Shown one piece after another: positions 10,396-20,964 of a stretch of 57,318 nucleotides of DNA. Location of the stretch: the NCBI GenBank assembly GCA_905221605.1, contig CAJNDS010000979.1:545001-602318 (forward strand), given 5' to 3'. The notes below the pieces were generated by a model. It saw only the letters and a list, made by a program, of their open reading frames with translations. It had not been told where the DNA came from and searched no databases. Positions within the stretch are counted from its first letter, which is position 1. Each line of letters opens with the position of its first letter. This DNA comes from Symbiodinium natans (Eukaryota > Sar > Dinophyceae > Suessiales > Symbiodiniaceae). The position numbers and the translations under genes were made by a program.

Positions 10396-10515
10396 ATGTG
10401 TCCTGTTGCGGACACGAATAATGTAAACCCTGCTTGGACTTCATTCACCCAAAGCCCGGCGAGGAAGACGACAACGCCGCTCAGGAGGCCTGCTTGTTGC
10501 CGGCACTCTCCTAGA
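10396..10515 (+). CDS. Exon-like frame (MCPVADTNNVNPAWTFIH)
   Basis: After a TA-rich microsatellite and a TGTAG acceptor the frame reads MCPVADTNNVNPAWTFIHPK, then PGEEDDNAAQEACLLPALS and TAG (10513-10515). An acidic run is followed by a hydrophobic C-terminus. Either a small complete ORF of 39 residues or a last exon. Confidence 0.35.
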
Positions 10516-10634
10516 CGTCAGGACCATTAACAAACCATACACACCCAAAAACGGGGTCAGGGTTTAGGTTGAGGGTTTAGGGTTTATAAACAGGGTTTCG
10601 AGTTTAGGGTTTGGGGTTCAGGGCTTAGGGCTAG

Positions 10635-10727
10635 TCACAAACCTTGAGTGCCATGTGTGTGGGCACAGAACCGATTCTCAGGCTGCGCACCGAAGAATAT
10701 TGGAATGGCCTTGAGACTCCACCTTAA
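10635..10727 (+). CDS. Exon-like frame (MCVGTEPILRLRTEEYWN)
   Basis: The frame reads SQTLSAMCVGTEPILRLRTE then EYWNGLETPP and TAA (10725-10727). GATTCTCAG within it could instead be an acceptor that trims the start. Unrecognised. Confidence 0.3.
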   Translation, partial: SQTLSAMCVGTEPILRLRTEEYWNGLETPP

Positions 10728-11061
10728 AATCCCCATAATCAACCCTGTAAAGGGTTTTTGGGGGTGATAGGGTATAATCTCTCATCCTGGTATACAGATG
10801 CCCGAGCTCTCAATGGGGACTGGGAGCACGGCTACTCAGCTTAGAACCGGACCTAGAGTTTGCCTCGAACCGCGGGGCTGGATTTTGCAAATGCTCGAAG
10901 CTCCAAAGCCCAAAAAGACAACCTAAGCCCCCCCCCCCCCCCCCCGGGCTCGCCAAACCCCTCCCCCACAACCAGCAAAAAGCAACAAAGCACAACCCCA
11001 CAACCGCAAATCTTCCCCGAGCCCTAAACCTTATTAGACACCCTAAGCCGTCTTCACAAAG

Positions 11062-11148
11062 GCCCATTTGTCGGTGCCTTTGGACTACTTCTCCGACAGC
11101 TTCTCCTTGGAGCAGCATCAGATCTTGCGGCAGCCAGCTTCCCAATCC
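11062..11148 (+). CDS. Exon (AHLSVPLDYFSDSFSLEQ)
   Basis: This island has both boundaries, CACAAAG before and GTTGTT after, and 29 whole codons: AHLSVPLDYFSDSFSLEQHQ then ILRQPASQS. It is phase 0 at both ends. Its composition is strongly protein-like. No family recognised. Confidence 0.4.
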
Positions 11149-11635
11149 GTTGTTTTAGGGTTTACGGGGGTTTAGGGTTTAGGGGTTAGGGTTTTAGGGT
11201 TTTTTTTGAGTACGTAGTCTTCGTATGCCACTACATGCTTTATAGAATCCGATACCCAACAAATGGAACTGCAATTAATGCTCAAGTTCGTTTTGGTGTG
11301 GGGTTCCTGGGGTTTGGGTTAAGGCCAACCCTAAACCCTCAACCCTAAACAGTTTAGGGCTTAGGGTCCTAAACCCTACGCCCCCTATATAAACAATATT
11401 GCAGGGTTTCCGAAAACGAAGCAGTGCCTTGGGCCTCCGAATCTGGGGCTGATTTGCATGGGGGTTTACGAAAATACAGGGAACCGTAAAATAGGCCCCC
11501 AAATAGTAGGATTCTCTTATAATAAGGACCCCAAGAAGGCACCCCCTAATATCGTAAACGCCCAAATGGGTTGAGGGCTTAGGGCTTGGCACTTAGTCTT
11601 GCGGTTGAATGGCAGCTGCAACCTTTCTAGGGGCT

Positions 11636-11784
11636 CTACTTGGAGGTTCATGGTACTCATAACCCAGTAAAACTGTGGAGAAAACCCGCTTACGAGCCCC
11701 TTGAGTGCCCTAACAGGGTTATAATTGGGTTATTAGTTATACAGTTTGAATTCGGTTGCTAAGTACTATGAACCTCCAAGTAAG
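11636..11784. mobile_element. Family D TIR element
   Basis: CTACTTGGAGGTTCATGGTA at the left and TACTATGAACCTCCAAGTAAG at the right; best-preserved copy. Confidence 0.65.
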
Positions 11785-11854
11785 GCTTAGGTTTAGGGTT
11801 TAGGGTTTAGGGTTTGGGGTTTGGGGTTTAGGGTTTAGGGTTGGGGTTTAGGGA

Positions 11855-11947
11855 ATCTGGGAAGAAGCCTCTCACGAAGTCGCGAAGCAACTTACTACGA
11901 GGCCACTCGAGAGTGCCGTGGACATGCAGGACAGCTCGGTCTCGAGA
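11855..11947 (+). CDS. Exon fragment (EEASHEVAKQLTTRPLES)
   Basis: Between a TTTAGGG array and a degenerate GGTTCAGG run, the frame reads WEEASHEVAKQLTTRPLESA then VDMQDSSVSR. Acidic and helical in character. It lies 70 nt downstream of a family D element. Confidence 0.4.
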
Positions 11948-12344
11948 CTAGGGGTTCAGGAGTAGGGTTTAGGGTCCCCTTATTCTTGGAAAAAAAGAAG
12001 ATGCGTTTTAGGTGTAGGGTTTTAGGGCTTAGGGTTTTTTCTCAGACGGTCTTGTAAACCCACGCGGAGGGGTGTTATGAGGCGGGGGGGGCCCTCGTGC
12101 CATGGGGGACCTCTGGTAGAGTGCACTCCATGTACTGGGGCCCATATTTTAAGATCATTTGGGCTGCAGGTTACAAGGGCAGGTAAATACTCCAAGCTTC
12201 CGGCACCAAGGTGTGCTTCTCTCCGAACTACAGTAGGATCAGTTCGTCTTCCTCTCTTTGACCCCAATGATTTCTTGAGCCCGTTCAAAGTTCAAAAGCC
12301 TGAACACAGGGTCTGCTGCGTCGCTGCTTCTTTTTAAACATGTC

Positions 12345-12486
12345 ATTGTTGTTTCTCTCTGTCTCTCTCTCTCTCTCTCTTGGCTCTAGCTCTCTCGCTC
12401 TCTCACTCACTGTCTCTCCCTCTCTCTCTTTGCTTCTCTTGCTTTCTCCCTTTCTCCCTTTCTCTCTCTCTCTCTCTCTCTCTTGC
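12345..12486. repeat. (CT)n/(CCCTTT)n microsatellite
   Basis: CT-rich tract giving artificial Ser/Leu or Glu/Arg frames. The bases 12487-12617 after it contain a possible exon (after CCCCAG, EELHSQLSGHAAET). Confidence 0.85.
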
Positions 12487-12710
12487 TGGGTCGGCCTCTC
12501 TAGACAAAAGGGCGTTCCAAGATCTTCCAGCCCTTGCAACCCCAAAAGCCTTAAAGCAGAGAAAGTCTTCCCCAGGAGGAGCTGCACTCGCAGCTCTCCG
12601 GGCACGCTGCTGAGACAGGGCGCAGGGTTTGGGATTCAGGGTGTTTGGGGTTTTCGCGCTTGCAATCTTGTAGGCTCATGAAGTTTTTGGGGGGTATAGG
12701 GTTTAGGATT

Positions 12711-12852
12711 TACTACTATTTGCTTCAGAACCCCACAAGAATATTATATATATATATATATATATTCCAACAACAACAACAACAATCCCTATATTACCCT
12801 TCATGAGGACGAATATCTTTTATTTTTTCGGGGTTCTTAAGCAATTAGTAGT
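12711..12852. mobile_element. Family F TIR element
   Basis: TACTACTATTTGCTTCAGAA at the left and GGTTCTTAAGCAATTAGTAG at the right. It contains (TA)n and (CAA)n. An exon-like island starts at 12862. Confidence 0.6.
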
Positions 12853-12861
12853 TTAGGGTAG

Positions 12862-12942
12862 GCAGCCTCGGAACTGGAGAGTTCAGCCGCATGCAGTGCC
12901 CTGCATTCTGACGCTCCAGACGAACGGCCCTGGCGGCTTTAA
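12862..12942 (+). CDS. Terminal exon fragment abutting a family F element
   Basis: The segment starts after GGGTAG, about ten bases beyond the right end of a family F element, and reads AASELESSAACSALHSDAPD then ERPWRL and TAA (12940-12942). A second frame over the same bases (RNWRVQPHAVPCILTLQTNG) also ends in a stop, so frame choice is open. Confidence 0.3.
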   Translation, partial: AASELESSAACSALHSDAPDERPWRL

Positions 12943-13091
12943 ACACTAGACCCAGGACCCTATGCTCAGCGTCTTCTCTAAACCCGAAGCCCTAAAACTC
13001 AGTTAAACCCTAAGCCCTAAACCGTAAGCCCTAAACCCTAAGCCCTAAGCCCTAAGCCCTAAACCCTTCGATGCCCTGTCTTAGGGTGCAG

Positions 13092-13143
13092 GTACATAGC
13101 TGTCAAGACCGATTTGCCGGATGGGGATCAGGGTTTCTACAAT
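13092..13143 (+). CDS. Exon fragment (YIAVKTDLPDGDQGFYN)
   Basis: It follows a GGTGCAG acceptor and reads YIAVKTDLPDGDQGFYN before a telomere-like run. Short, but the Asp/Gly-rich loop composition is protein-like. Confidence 0.3.
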
Positions 13144-13347
13144 AGGGTTTAGGTTTTAGGGTTTAGGGTTCTTCGGACAACCATTCTTGAGGTTGAGTAA
13201 GTGAACCACCCAGAACTGGGGTTCACGATATAAGGGGTACATTGTTGGGGTCCTGATTATAAGGGGATCCTACTATTTGGGGGTCTTTATTAGGGGACCC
13301 TCATTCTCGTAAACCCTATACCCTAAACCCTAAACCCCTTTTCAGTC

Positions 13348-13348
<1 letters not shown>

Positions 13349-13378
<30 letters not shown>

Positions 13379-13640
13379 AAAAAAAAAAAATGTCCTTGCT
13401 AACTTCCCTGCGTGCCAGGTACATGGATCTCGTGGAGGCGCTTGCCCATTGGAGCTGTGGGAGTGGAGAGCACATGTATGCGCGCCCCATGACTTCCAAC
13501 ACCCCAACACCCCCCCCCCCCCCCACCCCCAAACAAACAAAGACACAAATACACAAACAAACTAACAAACTAACTAACAAAGTAACAAACAAACAGACAG
13601 ACAAACAAACAAACAAGCAAAAAACGACAAATACAACTAA
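13349..13640. repeat. Poly C/poly A and (AAAC)n-type low complexity
   Basis: C-run then A-run at 13349-13390, a C-run at 13510-13524, and AAACAAAC/AACTAAC repeats to 13640. The interval 13391-13505 is unique, but its frame lacks recognisable features. Confidence 0.85.
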
Positions 13641-14118
13641 ACAGTAAGCTCTACATCGGTGCTGCTTTTAGGGATTCGGATTTTAAACTTTAGGGTTTAG
13701 GGCAGTCTGTGCCCAGGCATCTCTATTAATAGACGTTAGAGAGAGAGAGGGAAAAATAAGTTGAGACGCTATAATGTGGTTATAGTCCCATTTTTGTGGA
13801 GCAGGGGTCGTGCTATCCGTGACCTGGCAGGTGTCACTCTTCGAGCACATTCGCAAAGCACAGTCCGGCACTTAAGGTTTAGGGTTTTTGGGTTTTTGGG
13901 TTTGGGGTTCAGGATGAAAGCATCCCAAGCGGGGCGCCAAGTAGGTCGAGTAGCCTACTGGTAACACTCAGGTTTAGGCGATGCAACCAAGTCATCCCAC
14001 TGAGACTGGCTTAGCAGGTCAATGCGTTTCGCATGTGTAGGGCCTACGGGGGCTCACGGCCTCGAGACTTCATGTTCCAGAACGCTTTTTCAATCTTGAA
14101 AGATCTTGGAAGTCTTAA

Positions 14119-14219
14119 TTTGGGATGTTCCCCCCTCATACTAACAGTCCTTAGTAGGGATTGGAGTCATTACCCCCCCCCCCTTCCCTGTCAAGGATTG
14201 AAAGGGGGAACATCCCAAG
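14119..14219. mobile_element. Family C TIR element
   Basis: TTTGGGATGTTCCCCCCT at the left and AGGGGGAACATCCCAAG at the right. A 5' half (TTTGGGATGTTCCCCCTTA) survives at 6266-6345 and shares ACTGTTAGTA. Confidence 0.6.
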
Positions 14220-14465
14220 GCTTGAGTCTATGGCTTATGGTTTGAAGTTTAGGGCTTAGACATGTATTAAGTTTCCTCGAAGCAAACCCTAAGCCCTAAG
14301 TCCTAAACCCTAAACCCTAAACCCGCCGTACTACACAGAGGGCGTGTAAACATCGGGCCCACATGCGCACACACACCTCACACCTCGGCCCTGCACCCCA
14401 GACCCGAACCCTACTGGTTCTGAGCAGGGAATGAGGGAATGACATACCCTATAAAATCCCTTAAA

Positions 14466-14543
14466 GGACATTATATATATAATAATAATAATAATAATAG
14501 TATTAATAATAATAATAATAATAAGAATAATAATAATAATAAT
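14466..14543. repeat. (AAT)n microsatellite
   Basis: ATAATAATAAT with a few TATTAAT interruptions, encoding artificial poly-Asn. Confidence 0.9.
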
Positions 14544-14562
14544 TCATTGCCTGATTTTCAAG

Positions 14563-14681
14563 ATGTGTTGTTGCTCCTGAGGCGGCACCGCCTCTTTGAT
14601 TCCCTGGCAGCGCTCAACGAGCCGCTGCAGCAAGACCTGCCACGCCCGACGCGTGTTCAGGGAGTTCAGTACCGCAGGGGT
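14563..14681 (+). CDS. Leucine-rich helical exon (VLLLLRRHRLFDSLAALNE)
   Basis: After an (AAT)n tract and a TTTTCAAG acceptor the frame reads VLLLLRRHRLFDSLAALNE then PLQQDLPRPTRVQGVQYRR and enters a TTTAGGG array. The helix-forming start is distantly like small dimerisation motifs, but I cannot assign one. Confidence 0.45.
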
Positions 14682-15108
14682 TAGGGTTTAGGGTTTAGGG
14701 TTTAGGGTTTAGGGTTTGTGCATGTTTTTCTGGTTGGGCCTAGGGAGCTCTTCTGGTTTGATGTTTGGGTGTCGGGTTGCAGTGAGTTGAGAGCAGGAGG
14801 TTGAGATTGGGGCGAGTGCCGGGCAGGGGTGAAAGGGTGAATGGTTGCAAAGCATGCCGATGGAGCCCAATATCTTCAACAGGGGGAGAATTTCCCTGAC
14901 GCAAAACATATCCTTTATCTTGAAACGAACATGCTTGACTGCGATATACAGTTGTTTCCCAGGGGCGCCCTAAACATAATAGAAGGCATGCTGCTGCGTT
15001 GAGGGGTATTGGCATTGGGCGCCGCGGGTACCTCCATGTCCTACGACTGCTCGATATGGAATTATGGGGCACGACCACGGTTGTGCAATGGGTTCGGATG
15101 GTCCGTCC

Positions 15109-15535
15109 AAGTACCCTATATTCTGGGTTTTGGAGTACTATACTGTAATACTTTTTTGGTTCCGGGTTCCTTTTATAGCTACGTCTGCCTAAAAAGTATA
15201 TACTGTTTGTCCAGGGTCTACTCCAAAGTAGGGTATTCCTAGAGAGCCGAATACCCCTTTATTCAATAACATACCGGGTACATAGAAGAATAGGGGGGTC
15301 CTGAAAGTTAAGGTATATTACTTACATAACTATGGAGTATTGGGATCTCTGGGTTTGTGGTTTCAGGCCAAAATCCTGTACGATGGTAATCTTTGGGAAC
15401 CCACACGACAAATCTAGTGTATTGGGGCCCGCTGGGTCATCTCCTCAAGGAATCCATGTACCTACTAAAAGGGGTTCATAAACAGTAGCTTTAGAGCCCA
15501 AGTATATACCATATAGGTACATGGATCCTTACATG
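15109..15535. mobile_element. Cluster of TIR relics (families K, B, L)
   Basis: 15109-15235 has TACCCTATATTCTGGG and TTGGAGTA facing TACTCCAAAGTAGGGTA. A family B relic follows (15232-15355). 15449-15530 has AAGGAATCCATGTACCTA facing TAGGTACATGGATCCTT. Other TIR relics: 19778-19880 (TACCCAAATGCTCC / GGAGCCCTTGGGTA) and 24533-24640 (TGGTCACTTCTC / GAGAACTGACCA). Confidence 0.4.
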
Positions 15536-15752
15536 TAGGGGCGCCCTTGTTATAAGTAGGGGTATAAGGGCCCTTAACTGGGTTGCAAGTCGTGTGATTA
15601 AGGTTATAAATCCCCTAACTGAAGTTGGTTTAGTTTGGGGGCCCTCAACCCTAAACCCTAAACTAAACCGGAAACCCGAAACCCTAAACCCTAAACCCTA
15701 AACCCTAAACCTAAACCTTTTTTTCTCATGGCACTGCCGCTGGTTTTGGCAG

Positions 15753-17174
15753 GTCGGGTTCGCTGAGCGTCATCCGGTCCCTTCGCGGGCAGCTGAAGGA
15801 GGCCAAGATGAGAGGGTTTAGGGTTTAGGGGTTTGGGGTTTAGGGTTTAGGGTTTAGGGTTTAGGGTTTAGGGTTGGGGGTTGGGGGTTGGGGGTTGGGG
15901 GTTGGGTGTCGGGGGTTGGTTTAGGGTTTATAGGGTTTAGGGTTACTAACCGATCCACCTTGCAGCCTTTTTTTTTTTTCCAGTTTTTACCCCTTCAACC
16001 AGCTTGCTTGCTGCGCTCAAATACGAACCACACGGAAGCCATATCTTTATCCATAAAGTAGTGCTTTAGCAGGTCGAAAGCAAGATTGAGGCTGAGCACT
16101 CGAACTCGCAGCCTTCTGAATCCTCAACTCCGGAGCTAAACCTGAACCCCAGGCCCACAAGCAAACCCGAAACCCGAAACCCGAAACCCTGAACCCCTTA
16201 AGCCCTAAATCCCGACACCCTAAACCCTAGACCCCAGACCCTAAACCCTAGACCCCAGACCCTAAACCCTAAACCCTAAACCCTAACCCCTAGACCCTAG
16301 ACCCTAAACCCCTAACCGCTAAACCCCTAAACCCCCAAACCCCAAACCCTAAACCCGAAACCCTAAACCCAAGGTGCAGAAGCTGCAGCTGCGATGCAGC
16401 CTGGAAATCGGCCGGCTGGAGCGGCGGAAGCCCGGGGTTCCCAGGGGTCCCAGGACTTTAGGGTTTAGGGTTTAGGGTTCAGGGTTCAGGGTTTAGGGTT
16501 TAGGGTTTAGGGTTTAGGGTTTAGGGTTTAGGGGTACAAAGTGGCTTTACCCAGGGCAATGTTCTCGCACTTGTTGTGTTGTTTTTTGGGTTTGGGGGTG
16601 TTAGGGCTTTCGGGTTTTCGCGTTTGGGGTGGAGGGCTTTGGGCTTGTAGGGCCAGTAGGGTCTGAGGATTTAGTTTATGGTTTAGGGGAGCTCTTCGGG
16701 TTTTACAGGGTTTCCCTAAACCCTAAACCCGAATCCCTAGGCCCTAAACCCTAAACCCTAAACCCTAAACCCTAAACCCTAAACCCTAAACCCTAAACCC
16801 TAAACCCTAAACCCTAAACCCTAAACCCTAAACCCTAAACCCTAAACCCTAAACCCAAATTCACATGACGCTTGCAGCAAGAGGCGGCCCATCCAGAAAG
16901 AATGTGATGTCTTCCGTCAGAGTGTGCTGTGCCAGCTGCATCTGAAAGCACGGCTGTAAACTGCAGGTTCCCTGTCCGTAAGCCCCTAGCCCTAAGCCTA
17001 ACCATCAACCCTAAACCCCAAACCCCAAACCCTGAACCCTAGGGCCTAAACCCTAAGCCCTAAACCCTAAACGCTAAACCCTAAACCCCTAGCAGAAGAA
17101 CTCTGGATCCCAATGGTGCAAACTCGAGGCGGCGCGTGCAGGATGTGTTGCAGCGCCTGGACTGCCTGGAGCAT
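15753..17174 (+). CDS. Coiled-coil-like protein, four small exons
   Basis: Four short plus-strand exons sit between telomere-like arrays. Exon 1, 15753-15813 after TTTTGGCAG, reads SGSLSVIRSLRGQLKEAKMR. Exon 2, 16374-16435 after an AAG, reads VQKLQLRCSLEIGRLERRK. Exon 3, 16878-16955 between TTGCAG and GTAAAC, reads KRRPIQKECDVFRQSVLCQL then HLKAR plus two bases. Exon 4, 17096-17174 after CTAGCAG and before GTCAGG, completes a Leu codon and reads RTLDPNGANSRRRVQDVLQR then LDCLEH. Exons 1, 2 and 4 have heptad-like Leu/Arg/Glu spacing. The exon 3-4 join (140-nt intron full of CCCTAAA-type repeat) is phase-consistent; joins 1-2 and 2-3 would need GA or GC donors. No family recognised. Confidence 0.45.
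15812..15945 (+). repeat. Telomere-like array, G-strand, with GGGTTGG expansion
   Basis: TTTAGGG units change at 15871-15917 to GGGGGTT-type repeats and return to TTTAGGG. It adjoins exon 1 of the coiled-coil-like gene. Confidence 0.9.
16140..16372 (-). repeat. Degenerate C-strand telomere-like array
   Basis: CCCTAAA mixed with CCCGAAA, CCCTAGA, CCCCAGA and CCCCTAAA variants; several form small local runs. Confidence 0.9.
16455..16534 (+). repeat. Telomere-like array, G-strand
   Basis: About 11 TTTAGGG units with two TTCAGGG. Confidence 0.95.
16713..16857 (-). repeat. Telomere-like array, C-strand
   Basis: About 17 perfect CCCTAAA units after a few degenerate ones; lies between exons 2 and 3 of the coiled-coil-like gene. 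Confidence 0.95.
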
Positions 17175-17179
17175 GTCAG

Positions 17180-17300
17180 GCTAGGGTTAAGGGTTTGGGT
17201 TTAGGGTTTAGGGTATTCAGGGTATTTAGGGAATAAAGCGTATTTAGGGTATTTAGGGTGTTTAGGGTATTAGGGTATTTAGGGCATTTAGGGTTTAGGA
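17180..17300 (+). repeat. GGGTATTTA variant array
   Basis: TTTAGGG units interleaved with TATTTAGGG nonamers at 17210-17290. Confidence 0.85.
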
Positions 17301-18315
17301 TTTGGGCTCTGCTTGCTTTGGCAGTACGACCCTGAACCCTAAACTCATGGGTTCCCCTCCCACCCCCCCCATACTACCCGCCCCTTCGCCCTAGGTTCCC
17401 TCAAGAGTTCAAACTACCTACGAATAGTTAAGCCTAATTAGTTATGGATATTTCGGCGAACCTGGAGGGGGGGGGGTGTACGTAGTATGGAGGGGGGGGG
17501 GGGGGTAGTAGTGAAACCCGGGATTTATATTTCCCACATCATGCTTGCACGTTGACATAGCTCCTGGGTTGGAAAGAGGAGAATTCGGGGACTGTGCCTA
17601 GGATTTGCATGGAGTCTTTGGGTGAGGTCTCCGAGGAGGGTTGAGGGTTCAGGGTTAGGGTTTCTGCGCTCTCCTTTCGTACCTGTAAGAACGAAGGGGC
17701 GCTCGGGTGCAAAGCCGCAGTTCGGCGCAGGCAATGCCGACCATCCATCCAGATGCTCTTGCAGGCAACTTTTGGGTTTGTGAGGTTGAAAGTCATGGGA
17801 GCCTCGCCCCCACCACCCCAACTAACTACCCCAACTAGCACTCATGAATTTGAGCCTTGTTTCGGGTGGGTGCGGCGGGGGGAAGACCATGAATGTGGCC
17901 TAGTAGGCTTAGTAGCTGAGTAGGTAACCTTTAACCCTTCGGTATATATATATATATATATATCTCTTTCTCTATTTATTTGTCATCATACCACAACTGA
18001 GAGGTTAGCCTTTTTTGGCCCAGGGTACTCAGCAACTAGGATAGGGTTATGGTTTGTTTGGTGTGCCGGTATGTCCACCCCCCGGAGCAGGGTAAATAGC
18101 ACATTTTTTCGTATGGGATGACTGGAAGATTCACCACAAAGCCATGGTCAGCAATTCAAGTTGTATATTGTAGCACCTGAGCCCTGCAGTATGCCACCCT
18201 GCAGTATGCCACTTGGAGTCTAAATCCCACAAAAACTCCCTGAAACCGACTATCCTAAACCCTACACCCCCAAGTCTCTCACCCCCAAATCTCTAGAATC
18301 TCTAGACCCTGTGCA

Positions 18316-18437
18316 CCCCTAAACCCTAAACCCTAAACCCTAAACCCTTTATAAACCCTGAACCCTGAACCCTGAACCCTAAACCCTAAACCCTAAACCC
18401 TAAACCCTAAACCCTAAACCCTAAACCCTAAACTCAA
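18316..18437 (-). repeat. Telomere-like array, C-strand
   Basis: CCCTAAA with a CCCTGAA triplet of units; upstream of the island at 18475. Confidence 0.95.
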
Positions 18438-18474
18438 CCCCAATAGACCCCGATAAACGGGGCCACGCCACCAG

Positions 18475-18546
18475 GGTCGTGACTTCATCACAGCTCTGGA
18501 CCTCATCGACAGCACGACATCCGTCGCTTGGGCAGCCTTTGTTTAG
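18475..18546 (+). CDS. Exon fragment (GRDFITALDLIDSTTSVAW)
   Basis: The frame begins after CCACCAG and reads GRDFITALDLIDSTTSVAWA then AFV and TAG (18544-18546). A family D element starts three bases later at GTAGTC, which could be a donor in a different frame. Confidence 0.35.
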   Translation, partial: GRDFITALDLIDSTTSVAWAAFV

Positions 18547-18548
18547 AG

Positions 18549-18680
18549 GTAGTCTACTCGGTTCAGGGTACTTCTAACCCCAATTAAAAACTGTACTCAT
18601 AAAGCCCCCCTAAGTCCCCTAAGATAGGTTACGAGTAGACTTATAACTGTGGTTTCAGTACCCATGAGCCTCCAAGTAAG
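18549..18680. mobile_element. Family D TIR element
   Basis: GTAGTCTACTCGGTTCAGGG at the left and GTACCCATGAGCCTCCAAGT at the right. Starts GT and ends AAG next to an exon-like island. Confidence 0.5.
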
Positions 18681-18945
18681 GTTGAAGCTTAATTTTTCCC
18701 GAAGGTTGCAGCCATAGGCCCTTAGCATGGTCCCTTGCCCTTGTTCACAGGGTTTTAAAGGGATCCGAAGTATGAGCCCTCAGAATGTATAGTCTACAAA
18801 AGGGTTCTATCAAAGGGGACTCAAATTAAGGGCCCTTACTCCGGATCCCCTATGTTCACTACTTTACGCACGCCGGGACACGGAGGGCCCCATGCCCCTT
18901 ACTGAAAGAAGATACCTTAAGTTATGGATGGATCTTTAGTACCAT

Positions 18946-19058
18946 CTACTACTAGTTGCTTGAGAACCAGCCATAACATCAACGATAGCAGCCCCTGTAT
19001 TGCCCTTATACGGAAGATTTTATGCAAATATATATGTATATGTATGTATGTATAATTG

Positions 19059-19089
<31 letters not shown>

Positions 19090-19122
19090 GGTTGGGGGGG
19101 GTCTCTTAAGCAACTAGTAGTT
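18946..19122. mobile_element. Family F TIR element
   Basis: ACTACTAGTTGCTTGAGAACC at the left pairs with GTCTCTTAAGCAACTAGTAG at the right. The centre is TATG/TA-rich with poly T and poly G. Confidence 0.6.
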
Positions 19123-19219
19123 AACTGGGGCTGAAAAGGGTTCAGGGAGTTTAGGGCTTGGGGCTAAGGCCCGCGATCTACATCGGTGTTGGTTTGTATG
19201 CTTGCTTCCTCTTGTGCAG

Positions 19220-19645
19220 TACGAGTCTTCTCTTCTGCTATTTGTCAACCTGATTTCCCTTGTACCCAGAGAGCCCAATACACCTTAATTAAGGAATATA
19301 CCTTAAACTATAAAGGGATCCTGATAATGATTTAAGGAAGAATATTCCTTATTTAAGGGGTATTGGGCTCTTTGGGTAGGGCTTTCAGGCGGTCATAAGG
19401 CTTGGAGCGGCTCTGGGGCATAAAGGGCTGTACCCAAAGAGTCAAAAAGCATGTTAACTCAGGAGTGTTAACCTACAATGTCACGATCCTTCATGTGATT
19501 TAAGGTCTTTTCCTTATTGAAGGGTATTGGGCTTCCTGCATGAATAGCTAGGGGAATTACTAGAGTCAGTAATTGCTGTACGGGAGTGGGGAAAGGACGG
19601 GGCCTCCCACCCCAAACCCTAAACTCCATCAGTAACCCACTTTAG
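19220..19645 (+). CDS. Short-exon gene interrupted by two family B elements
   Basis: Exon a 19220-19261 follows a strong pyrimidine-rich acceptor (TTCCTCTTGTGCAG) and reads YESSLLLFVNLISL in phase 0. Intron 19262-19379 (GTACCCAGAGAG...TTTGGGTAG) is a family B element. Exon b 19380-19429 reads GFQAVIRLGAALGHKG plus two bases. Intron 19430-19551 (GTACCCAAAGAG...GCTAG) is a second, more diverged B element. Exon c from 19552 completes Leu and reads GITRVSNCCTGVGKGRG, open to TAG at 19643-19645. Exon a is hydrophobic. No family recognised; the acceptor for exon c has a close competitor four bases upstream that would give a stop. Confidence 0.5.
19262..19379 (+). mobile_element. Family B TIR element acting as an intron
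   Basis: 118 bp. GTACCCAGAGAGCCCAATAC at the left pairs with GTATTGGGCTCTTTGGGTAG at the right. The core is TATAAAGGGATCCTGATAA. Flanking exon frames join in phase 0. Confidence 0.6.
19430..19551 (+). mobile_element. Family B TIR element, diverged, possible intron
   Basis: Starts GTACCCAAAGAG and retains GATTTAAGG and GGTATTGGGCTTCC. The right end is degraded. Confidence 0.45.
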
Positions 19646-20118
19646 GCGTGCTTACTGCTTTTTGGGTGGGGAGTTTAGGGAATTACTCGGAAACATCCCT
19701 CTATTGCCTTCTAGAAGAATGAGAAGCTTTAAGTTGCAATGGCCATAAACAAAGCAAGGCGCGACCCACAACATCGCAGGTTGGTACCCAAATGCTCCTA
19801 CGTAGTACCTTTTTAGGTAGTATACTAGACTTCCCTATAACTAACCCAAAAAGGAACTACATTGGAGCCCTTGGGTAGAGCCTTAGGCATCAGGTTCGGG
19901 TGTTGTCGGGGGGGGCCAGTTCCTCGAGAGAAGCCTTCTTGATTCTTGACTCGTTTGAGTGCTCCACGGGCCGAAATACTTGATGTAATTAGGGTTTGGC
20001 GCCCTAAGCCCTAAACCCTAAGCCCAACAAGCTTAGACCTGAGCCTCAGATTGGGAATTTGGGATTCAGGCACCTTATTCTGTCAATTCCGCACTAAGAG
20101 AGCCAGTGAGATTTTCAG

Positions 20119-20166
20119 GCCTTCGAGACAAATCTGCAGGGGGTGGCCGGCACCCCACGCGTTCTC
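20119..20166 (+). CDS. 48-nt exon with canonical boundaries
   Basis: An ATTTTCAG acceptor and a GTAAGG donor bracket exactly 16 codons, AFETNLQGVAGTPRVL, phase 0 at both ends. No family recognised. Confidence 0.4.
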
Positions 20167-20915
20167 GTAAGGCTAGGTCAAGGCTTATGTAGTTAGGGCT
20201 TTAGGCTCTCAACCCCTAAACCCAAAATCTTTAACCCTGCACTCTTGAGTACTTCCTCGCAGTCATTACTGCTGGGTATCATGGCCCTTCACACAAGCAC
20301 CGGATGGCAGAAGTAGGATTGGATTTGCGCTTAGGAGTTGACTGGGTTTAGGGTTTGGGCTTTAGGGGGCTTTTGGGGGGGGTGAGGTGCTACATCGGGG
20401 TTTAGGGTGTAGTTTAGGGTGGTCGACCGCGCCCACCGCAGAGCTAGCTTGATGTCCCAATCGGAGGAATTGAGCCGATGTAGTTCTAAATCCGGGTTTA
20501 GGGTTTAGGGTTTAGGGTTTAGGGTTTAGGGTTTAGGGTAAACTAGAAGGAACTAGACTGCAAATATGAGAAGAACAGGCGCATGAAATAGTCGGTCCCT
20601 CACCATGAGACCAATGACAATCTTACTCTTCTCATCACAAGTAGCTTGCATCATGGTTAGAATTCAGGGTTTAGAGCGCAGAGTGTGGGGCTTAGGGTTT
20701 GGGATGCTTCCCCCAAAAAGGGGTCCTTTTTTCTGGGGTTGCTACAAAATGGGCCCTGTACCCGGTGTACCCCCAAAAGAAAGTACCACATTCTTGAGTA
20801 TGTGTCCCCAGGATCTGCACAGTTTGTTTTGGGCTGTAGAGCCCTTGAACCCTAAGCCCCGAACCCTAAACCCCAAACCCTAAACCCTAAACCCTAAACC
20901 TCATCCCCAAACCCG

Positions 20916-20964
20916 TATTCCGAGATCAGCGCGAAGCCGACCTGGAACCAGCTCATGGAACTTG
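20916..20964 (+). CDS. Exon fragment with GTGAGA donor
   Basis: The frame reads YSEISAKPTWNQLMEL plus one base before a good GTGAGA donor at 20965. No clear acceptor precedes it; the upstream sequence is a C-strand telomere-like array. Confidence 0.35.
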
